Below the pieces are notes generated by a model that did no database searches, was not told the origin of the DNA, and saw only the letters and a program-made list of their open reading frames with translations. A program made the translations under genes and the position numbers. DNA of 11,427 nt from F0422 sp003992255 (lineage in GTDB: Bacteria > Bacillota > Negativicutes > Veillonellales > Veillonellaceae): contig NZ_RQVA01000026.1 of assembly GCF_003992255.1 (NCBI RefSeq), positions 1 to 11,427 of the forward strand. Reading direction: 5' to 3'. Position 1 is the first letter of the stretch, and each line of letters begins with the position of its first letter. Shown piece by piece: positions 7,445 through 11,427 of the stretch.

Positions 7445-8088
7445 TGGCAGGTATTAAACGCTATCGCTTAGAACATCCAGAATGGTTGCAAGTGAAAATG
7501 AAGGGGAACTTTTCTTTTGGTTATGACCAAGAATGGTATGAAGATGCGTGGAAACGCTTAGCAGGTTGTGGACCAACGACGGCAACTCAAGTGATTTCTT
7601 ATGTACTATTTCGTGATGGTCACCTTTCATTAACAAACTATGCAGATGGAGAACAGGCATTAGTGCGAATGAATCAAGTATGGGAATACGTCCGACCTCG
7701 CTATGGTGGAGGGCTCTATAAAAGCACTTGGTGGGAACAAGGTGTGAACCAATATATGGCGGACCATCATTTGTCATATACGGTGAAGCGTTTACCGATT
7801 ATGCCATTGAAAGGGAGTCGGTATACCTTAGAAGAGGTGACAGAGTTTATTCAAACTGGATTGGAACAGAATTGCCCGGTAGCATTTTTAAATCGTCATC
7901 GTGGACAAGAAGAAGGCCTATCTACTTGGCATTGGGTTCCCATTGTATCTATGCAGATCAATCATGATGACACACGATGTGTTGTCTACGATGAAGGTAT
8001 GGAACGAACGTTTTCACTACGCCGCTGGTTACGAGATAATTTACTGGGTGGAGCTTTTTTATACATCCAGTCACAATGTGAGGAGTAA
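7444..8088 (+). CDS. C39-like papain-fold cysteine peptidase family protein, cytoplasmic, substrate unknown
   Basis: This is a 214-residue protein. The N-terminal block LAGCGPTTATQVISYVL (39-55) is the nucleophile motif of C39/C39-like papain-fold enzymes, with C42 as the candidate catalytic Cys. TWHWVPIVSM (161-170) supplies H163, and VVYDEGMERTF (180-190) supplies D183, giving a plausible Cys-His-Asp triad. The region between them is rich in Tyr and Trp (QVWEYVRPRYGGG, KSTWWEQG). I see no signal peptide, membrane segment, ABC-transporter domain or repeat, so unlike bacteriocin-processing C39 domains it stands alone and probably acts in the cytoplasm. It is locked into the operon: its ATG shares a base with the cyclophilin stop and it ends 3 nt before speE. 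It could be a peptidase, amidase or transglutaminase-like enzyme. The fold is fairly sure; the function is not. Confidence 0.75.
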   Translation: MAGIKRYRLEHPEWLQVKMKGNFSFGYDQEWYEDAWKRLAGCGPTTATQVISYVLFRDGHLSLTNYADGEQALVRMNQVWEYVRPRYGGGLYKSTWWEQGVNQYMADHHLSYTVKRLPIMPLKGSRYTLEEVTEFIQTGLEQNCPVAFLNRHRGQEEGLSTWHWVPIVSMQINHDDTRCVVYDEGMERTFSLRRWLRDNLLGGAFLYIQSQCEE

Positions 8089-8091
8089 GAA

Positions 8092-8940
8092 ATGACACAA
8101 TGGATTAAAGAAATGCAATCCCCTCATCTTGCGTTAAGCGCAGAGGTGGATGAAATTTTATATTCTGGAAAATCCGACTTCCAAACTATCGAAGTCGCCC
8201 ATAGTTTAGAATATGGGAATATGCTTGTTTTGGATGGAGTGTTTCAAACATCGGAACGAGAAGAGTTTGTGTATCACGAGATGATGAGCCACATCCCATT
8301 ATTCTTGCACCCAAACCCTAAGCATGTATTGATTATCGGTGGCGGTGATGGTGGCGTTGCTAGAGAGTGTGTACGTCATAACTGTGTAGAAACAGTGACA
8401 ATGGTAGAAATCGATGGTAAAGTAGTGGAATTAGCAAAACAATACTTGCCTTCTATTGCTGATGCTATGATTCGCCAAGACCCTAAATTAACAGTAACGA
8501 TTGGCGACGGTATTGGGCATGTAGCGGAAAAAGAAAATTTCTATGATGTGATCATTGTAGATTGCTCTGACCCAATTGGCCCTGGTGAAGGTTTATTTAC
8601 AGAAGAATTTTACAAAAATACACATCGTGCCTTAAAAGAGGATGGTTTATTTGTACAACAAACAGAATCTCCAGTGATGCATCAACAATTGGTGTCTGAT
8701 GTATTCTACTATGTGAATAAACACTTCCCTGTGACTCGTCTATATACAGCGTTCATTCCGTTATATCCAACAGGTATGCATTGCTTTACCATGGGGTCCA
8801 AAAAACACGATCCATTGATGTGGGAACCAAGTCGTGAACTCGATTTTACAACTAAATACTATAACTATGGCATCCAAAAATCTGCGTTCGTATTGCCAAA
8901 CTTTGTGAAACAATATTTACAAGAAAGAATTGCAGAGTAG
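8092..8940 (+). CDS. speE: Spermidine synthase (polyamine aminopropyltransferase)
   Basis: This is a 282-residue protein of the usual SpeE length. It transfers an aminopropyl group from decarboxylated S-adenosylmethionine to putrescine (or a related diamine), giving spermidine and methylthioadenosine. Visible features are the N-terminal beta domain with Q31 (DFQTIEVAHS), LVLDGVFQTSEREEFVYHEM (46-65), the nucleotide-binding loop GGGDGG at 83-88, E106 in MVEIDGKVV, D138 in IGDG, and the catalytic block VDCSDPIGPGEGLF (156-169) with D157 and D160. Late markers YTAFIPLYPTGMHCFTMGS are also typical. AGGAG at 8081-8085 is 6 nt upstream of the ATG. It is the last gene of its operon, followed by a strong terminator. 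No SAM decarboxylase (speD) or diamine-producing gene is nearby, so the donor must come from elsewhere in the genome. Confidence 0.95.
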   Translation: MTQWIKEMQSPHLALSAEVDEILYSGKSDFQTIEVAHSLEYGNMLVLDGVFQTSEREEFVYHEMMSHIPLFLHPNPKHVLIIGGGDGGVARECVRHNCVETVTMVEIDGKVVELAKQYLPSIADAMIRQDPKLTVTIGDGIGHVAEKENFYDVIIVDCSDPIGPGEGLFTEEFYKNTHRALKEDGLFVQQTESPVMHQQLVSDVFYYVNKHFPVTRLYTAFIPLYPTGMHCFTMGSKKHDPLMWEPSRELDFTTKYYNYGIQKSAFVLPNFVKQYLQERIAE

Positions 8941-8978
8941 ACTATATACCTAGGAGTGCTATAGATAGGTAATGATGA

Positions 8979-9010
8979 ACTAGCACTTTCCTGATGAAAG
9001 TGCTAGTTTT
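8979..9010 (+). terminator. Intrinsic terminator after speE
   Basis: actagcactttc (8979-8990) and gaaagtgctagt (8996-9007) form a perfect 12-bp stem around a 5-nt loop ctgat, followed by a short T-run (9007-9010). It closes the five-gene operon. The T-run is short but the stem is exceptionally clean. Confidence 0.85.
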
Positions 9011-9108
9011 GCGTATAGAGTAGAAAGTAAGCAAACGTTGACAGTCGATAATTGATGACATATTTATAATAACTATACAGATCTGAAAATTATTTGTGAT
9101 ATATAGTA

Positions 9109-9137
9109 TTGAAATTCCTAGTGAATAGGTATACAAT
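9109..9137 (+). promoter_or_regulatory. Sigma-A-type promoter for the RclA-like gene, with a dyad in the spacer
   Basis: TTGAAA (9109-9114) is separated by exactly 17 bp from TACAAT (9132-9137), five of six matches to the -10 consensus. The leader would be about 70 nt. The spacer holds CCTA (9117-9120) and TAGG (9126-9129) as an inverted repeat around gtgaa. An outer pair TATTG (9107-9111) and CAATA (9134-9138) makes the region look like a repressor operator. A consensus TTGACA at 9038-9043 lies upstream, but only TATTTA sits 17 bp after it, so it ranks second. Confidence 0.65.
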
Positions 9138-9215
9138 AAGAACAATATTATATTTATAATGAAAGATATATAATACACTCGTATTCATGTGAATTAACAA
9201 AAGGGGAGACTTATA

Positions 9216-10541
9216 ATGAAACAATATGATTTATTAGTCATCGGCTTTGGTAAAGCTGGTAAAACATTAGCTGCTACATTTGGCAAAGAAGGAAAACAAG
9301 TTGCTTTAATTGAACAAGATCCAGCTATGTATGGTGGCACATGTATCAATATCGGATGTATTCCTACTAAAACTATGATCGTAGGTGCAGATAAAGGTAA
9401 AAGCTACGAAGCAGCGAAGGCGACTCGTGATACAGTAGTAAGCAAATTAAATGCGAAAAACTTAAACATGTTAACATCCAATCCGAATGTAACAGTGTAT
9501 ACTGGTCATGGTCAATTTACTTCCAATAAAGAAGTAAAAGTAACAACAGCAGATGGCGTGGAAACGTTGACAGCTGAAATTATCATCATCAATACTGGTG
9601 CTACTAATGTAGTACTTCCAATCCCAGGTCTATCTACCTCTAAATTTGTATATAACAGCACTGAGTTACAAGCCATTCCAACATTGCCAAAACGTTTAGG
9701 TATTATTGGTTGTGGTAACATCGGTATTGAGTTCGCTAATCTATATGCGCGTTTAGGTGCTGAGGTAACTGCTTTTGAAAGTGGTGACAGAATCTTAAAA
9801 CGCGAAGATGCAGATGTAGCTGCGTTAGCGCAACAATATTTAGAAGAAGATGGTATTCACTTCCATTTCAATGCTGTTACAAAAGAAATTAAAAACGTAG
9901 GTGATACGGTAGTGGTAGTGACTGAAAGTGGAGAAGAATTCGTTTTCGATGCCTTGTTACATGCTACAGGTCGTAAAGCAAATACAGAAGGTCTTGGCTT
10001 AGAACATACAGATATTGAGGTTCGCCCTAATGGATCTATTGTAACGGATGAAACGTTGATGACGGCTGTTCCTAATGTGTTTGCTGTAGGGGATGTGAAT
10101 GGTGGTCCTCAATTCACTTATATATCCCTTGATGATTTCCGTATTGTAAATCGTGTATTGCACGGAGATGAAAGCTACAAATTAGAAAACCGTACGCATG
10201 TACCGTATTCTACTTTCATTACACCTGCCTTATCCCATGTAGGTTTACATGAAGAAGAAGCAAAAGAACAATACTCAAATGCAGTGACTGCTGCATTACC
10301 AGTAAATAATATGCCACGCCATGCAGTAAACCAAGACCCACGTGGTATATTTAAATTAACAGTTAACAAAGATACTGGTCTAATCCTAGGTGCTACTTTA
10401 TTTGGTAAAAACTCTGAAGAGTTAATTAATATCATTAAAATGGCGATGGACAACGATATTAAGTATACATACTTACGTGACCAAATCTTTACACATCCAA
10501 CAATGGCTGAAAACTTAAATGATTTAGCTAAGCTAATTTAA
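9216..10541 (+). CDS. rclA: RclA-like FAD/NAD(P)H pyridine nucleotide-disulfide oxidoreductase
   Basis: This is a 441-residue class I flavoprotein disulfide reductase. The FAD-binding start is LVIGFGKAGKTLA (7-19). The redox pair is C43/C48 in YGGTCINIGCIPTKT. The NAD(P)H-binding loop is GIIGCGNIGIEFA (about 167-179), and the second FAD contact is FAVGDVNGGPQFTYISLDD. The C-terminal dimerisation end LRDQIFTHPTMAENLNDL carries the HPxxxE active-site pair. GFGKAGKTLA, AMYGGTCINIGCIPTKT and FTYISLDDxRIV are what I recall of E. coli RclA, which helps survival of reactive chlorine and reduces Cu(II). Streptococcal relatives reduce hypothiocyanite. Mercuric reductase and lipoamide dehydrogenase are less likely: there is no HMA domain, no vicinal C-terminal Cys pair, and no 2-oxoacid dehydrogenase genes nearby. 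AAGGGGAG at 9201-9208 precedes the ATG. It is a single-gene unit with its own promoter and terminator; no regulator gene is adjacent. Confidence 0.85.
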   Translation: MKQYDLLVIGFGKAGKTLAATFGKEGKQVALIEQDPAMYGGTCINIGCIPTKTMIVGADKGKSYEAAKATRDTVVSKLNAKNLNMLTSNPNVTVYTGHGQFTSNKEVKVTTADGVETLTAEIIIINTGATNVVLPIPGLSTSKFVYNSTELQAIPTLPKRLGIIGCGNIGIEFANLYARLGAEVTAFESGDRILKREDADVAALAQQYLEEDGIHFHFNAVTKEIKNVGDTVVVVTESGEEFVFDALLHATGRKANTEGLGLEHTDIEVRPNGSIVTDETLMTAVPNVFAVGDVNGGPQFTYISLDDFRIVNRVLHGDESYKLENRTHVPYSTFITPALSHVGLHEEEAKEQYSNAVTAALPVNNMPRHAVNQDPRGIFKLTVNKDTGLILGATLFGKNSEELINIIKMAMDNDIKYTYLRDQIFTHPTMAENLNDLAKLI

Positions 10542-10559
10542 GCTAGAATAGTATACTAT

Positions 10560-10603
10560 AACTAGAGGCGTGTAGGGGAGACCTTATGTGCCTCTAGTTT
10601 TAT
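10560..10603 (+). terminator. Intrinsic terminator after the RclA-like gene
   Basis: aactagaggc (10560-10569) pairs perfectly with gcctctagtt (10590-10599), followed by tttat. The 20-nt interior can form a further small stem (agg/cct around 10574-10583). It lies 18 nt after the stop codon and ends the single-gene unit. Confidence 0.8.
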
Positions 10604-10813
10604 ATTTATATAAAAGAGTTATAGGAAGGTATAATGAGAAATAGTAAAATTTAAGAATATGCATAGCAAATGGGTAGTAGCAAAATATGATATTGGTATA
10701 GATTTTGTATGAAAAGAGGGGATCCAATGTACTAGAGAAACAAGAGCAAAGAAGTCATGAATATGAGGTATCAAAGAAGAGTTAGAACGAGGTGATTAAA
10801 AATAAAAAAAGGG
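10604..10813. other. Non-coding spacer with only short, degenerate reading frames
   Basis: No credible gene is seen on either strand. On the + strand there are only tiny frames: a 17-codon ATG frame starting near 10659 (MHSKWVVAKYDIGIDFV) that overlaps a 9-codon-scale frame at its ATGA, and a Glu/Lys/Gln-rich frame from TTG 10705 to the TAG at 10783-10785 (YEKRGSNVLEKQEQ...). A GAGG-type site at 10789-10793 is not followed by a useful start. The composition looks like the residue of a decayed gene, but I cannot name one. The stretch precedes the stable-RNA promoters. Confidence 0.5.
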
Positions 10814-10842
10814 TTTACAAGATATAGATTGTTTGTTATACT
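10814..10842 (+). promoter_or_regulatory. Promoter P1 of the tRNA-rRNA operon
   Basis: TTTACA (10814-10819), a 17-bp spacer, and TATACT (10837-10842). An A-run (10801-10810) lies just upstream of the -35, as expected of an UP element. Transcription would begin near 10849, about 157 nt before tRNA-His. Confidence 0.8.
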
Positions 10843-10861
10843 ATAAAAACATCGGCGATAG

Positions 10862-10892
10862 CTCACTGGATGAATCAAGTGTTCATAGTGAG
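10862..10892 (+). other. Hairpin between promoters P1 and P2
   Basis: ctcact (10862-10867) pairs with agtgag (10887-10892), and atgaa (10870-10874) with ttcat (10882-10886). Together they form an 11-bp stem with a two-base bulge and 7-nt loop. It would be present only in P1 transcripts. No T-run follows directly, so it is not an obvious terminator. Confidence 0.5.
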
Positions 10893-10904
10893 ATAGTGCA
10901 ACAG

Positions 10905-10957
10905 TTAAAAAAGTTTTTTAAAAAGTGGTTGACACAAAAAACTTTAACTGATATACT
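10905..10957 (+). promoter_or_regulatory. Promoter P2 of the tRNA-rRNA operon with an UP-like A/T palindrome
   Basis: Perfect -35 TTGACA (10929-10934), a 17-bp spacer and TATACT (10952-10957), five of six -10 matches. Immediately upstream, ttaaaaaa-g-ttttttaa (10905-10921) is a perfect A-tract/T-tract palindrome in the position of an UP element for the RNA polymerase alpha subunit. Start site expected near 10964. Confidence 0.88.
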
Positions 10958-11005
10958 AAATATCGTTGTAAGGCACGACAGTGCTAAACAGAATAAATAT
11001 CCTGT

Positions 11006-11082
11006 GGTGGGTATGGTGAAGCGGTTAACACGGCGGATTGTGGCTCCGTTATGCATGGGTTCGATCCCCATTACTCACCCCA
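11006..11082 (+). tRNA. tRNA-His (anticodon GTG)
   Basis: The acceptor GTGGGTA (11007-11013) pairs with TACTCAC (11072-11078), with one G-U. Anticodon GTG is at 11040-11042 in loop ttgtggc, and the T arm contains GGTTCGATCCC. The extra G at 11006 (G-1) opposite discriminator C (11079) is the histidine-specific identity feature. CCA is encoded at 11080-11082. It is the first gene of the stable-RNA operon, 6 nt before tRNA-Gln. Confidence 0.96.
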
Positions 11083-11088
11083 CAACAC

Positions 11089-11163
11089 AGGGGTGTAGCC
11101 AAGCGGTAAGGCATCGGACTTTGACTCCGACATGCGATGGTTCGATCCCATCCACCCCTGCCA
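11089..11163 (+). tRNA. tRNA-Gln (anticodon TTG)
   Basis: The acceptor AGGGGTG (11089-11095) pairs perfectly with CACCCCT (11153-11159), discriminator G and encoded CCA (11161-11163). The D arm has TAGCCAAGCGGTAAGGCA. The anticodon stem TCGGA/TCCGA encloses loop ctttgac with TTG at 11121-11123. The T arm is ATGGTTCGATCCCAT. It reads CAA and, by wobble, CAG. Confidence 0.96.
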
Positions 11164-11169
11164 TTTTAT

Positions 11170-11245
11170 GACCCACTAGCTCAGTTGGCAGAGCACCTGA
11201 CTTTTAATCAGGGTGTCCCGCGTTCGAGTCGCGGGTGGGTCACCA
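11170..11245 (+). tRNA. tRNA-Lys (anticodon TTT)
   Basis: The acceptor GACCCAC (11170-11176) pairs with GTGGGTC (11235-11241), discriminator A and encoded CCA (11243-11245). The D arm is TAGCTCAGTTGGCAGAGCA. The anticodon stem CCTGA/TCAGG holds TTT at 11203-11205. The T arm is CGCGTTCGAGTCGCG. It is the last tRNA before the rRNA leader. Confidence 0.97.
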
Positions 11246-11247
11246 TT

Positions 11248-11264
11248 TACTGCTTTATGTAGTA
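11248..11264 (+). other. Small hairpin directly after tRNA-Lys
   Basis: tactgc (11248-11253) pairs with gtagta (11259-11264), with one G-U pair, around loop tttat. It begins 2 nt after the tRNA CCA. It could be a processing signal that separates the tRNA from the rRNA precursor; no T-run, so not a terminator. Confidence 0.4.
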
Positions 11265-11274
11265 TGAGGATATA

Positions 11275-11286
11275 TGATCTTTGAAA
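11275..11286 (+). promoter_or_regulatory. boxA-like antitermination element of the rRNA leader
   Basis: TGATCTTTGAAA, continuing into aactgaacaa, matches the TTCTTTGAAAACT-type boxA found in Firmicutes rRNA leaders and spacers. There NusB and ribosomal protein S10 bind the RNA to keep polymerase from terminating early. It indicates an rRNA gene downstream. Confidence 0.65.
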
Positions 11287-11427
11287 ACTGAACAATGTAA
11301 GGTAATTACTTCGAAAGAAGTAAACATAAGCCAGAGTGCGGGTTTCACGAAGTTGAAACCAACCAAATAAATTCTAGCCAAGCAATTGGCAACAACGAAA
11401 ATGAATGAGCTATCAAATAGCTTCAAG
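11287..11427 (+). ncRNA. 16S rRNA precursor leader (5' side of the processing region), partial
   Basis: No coding frame is seen. There are four successive small hairpins: ttacttc-GAAA-gaagtaa (11306-11323, GNRA tetraloop), ggtttca-cgaagt-tgaaacc (11341-11360), gccaa-GCAA-ttggc (11377-11390, GNRA-type loop) and agcta-tcaaa-tagct (11408-11422). Placed after tandem promoters, tRNAs and boxA, this is best read as the leader transcript upstream of a 16S gene that starts beyond the window; part of it would pair with sequence after 16S to form the RNase III stem. The 16S gene itself is not in the window. Confidence 0.7.

Noticed and set aside
9038..9070. Promoter using the perfect TTGACA at 9038-9043
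   Set aside because: The hexamer at 17 bp is TATTTA, and the TATAAT at 9065-9070 is 21 bp away; the TTGAAA-17-TACAAT pair downstream is better.
10833..11171. Open frame of 112 codons across the tRNA cluster
   Set aside because: It runs through the promoter P2 and two clear tRNA genes; the frame is a by-product of tRNA sequence.

Overview
The window looks like chromosomal DNA from a low-to-moderate GC member of the Firmicutes. The gene set and the leader upstream of 16S rRNA fit the Negativicutes, most likely Veillonella or a close relative. That placement is inferred from family resemblance, not from a search. Nearly everything is on the + strand, tightly packed, with strong AGGAG-type ribosome binding sites.

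Layout: (1) 1-410 is the right-hand end of an ISL3-type insertion sequence: the last 68 codons of its transposase, about 200 nt of non-coding DNA with a long stem-loop, and a terminal inverted repeat ending GAGCC at 410. (2) 505-5872 is a DNA-repair operon, nfo-sbcD-sbcC (endonuclease IV and the SbcCD nuclease), with a 2-nt gap and then a 4-nt ATGA overlap. (3) 5873-9010 is a second operon starting at an extended -10 promoter directly after sbcC. It holds a glyoxalase-fold protein, a TcdA-like tRNA-modifying E1 enzyme, a cyclophilin, a cytoplasmic C39-like cysteine-protease-fold protein and spermidine synthase. The genes overlap by 1 nt or are 1-3 nt apart, and a near-perfect intrinsic terminator closes the unit. 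(4) 9109-10603 is a single-gene unit with its own promoter and terminator, encoding an RclA-like flavin disulfide reductase. (5) 10604-10800 is non-coding with only short degenerate reading frames. (6) 10814 to the end is the start of a stable-RNA operon: two tandem consensus-like promoters, tRNA-His, tRNA-Gln and tRNA-Lys, then a boxA-like element and a chain of small hairpins that should lead into a 16S rRNA gene just beyond the window.

Functionally, regions 2 and 4 both point to coping with DNA and oxidant damage (abasic-site repair, hairpin and end processing, reactive chlorine, copper or hypothiocyanite defence). Region 3 mixes detoxification, tRNA t6A cyclisation, protein folding and polyamine synthesis. 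I see no CRISPR array, prophage or obviously new defence system. The least explained items are the extra segment inside SbcD, the C39-like protein in the speE operon, the operator-like dyad in the rclA promoter, and the structured RNA elements at both ends of the window.
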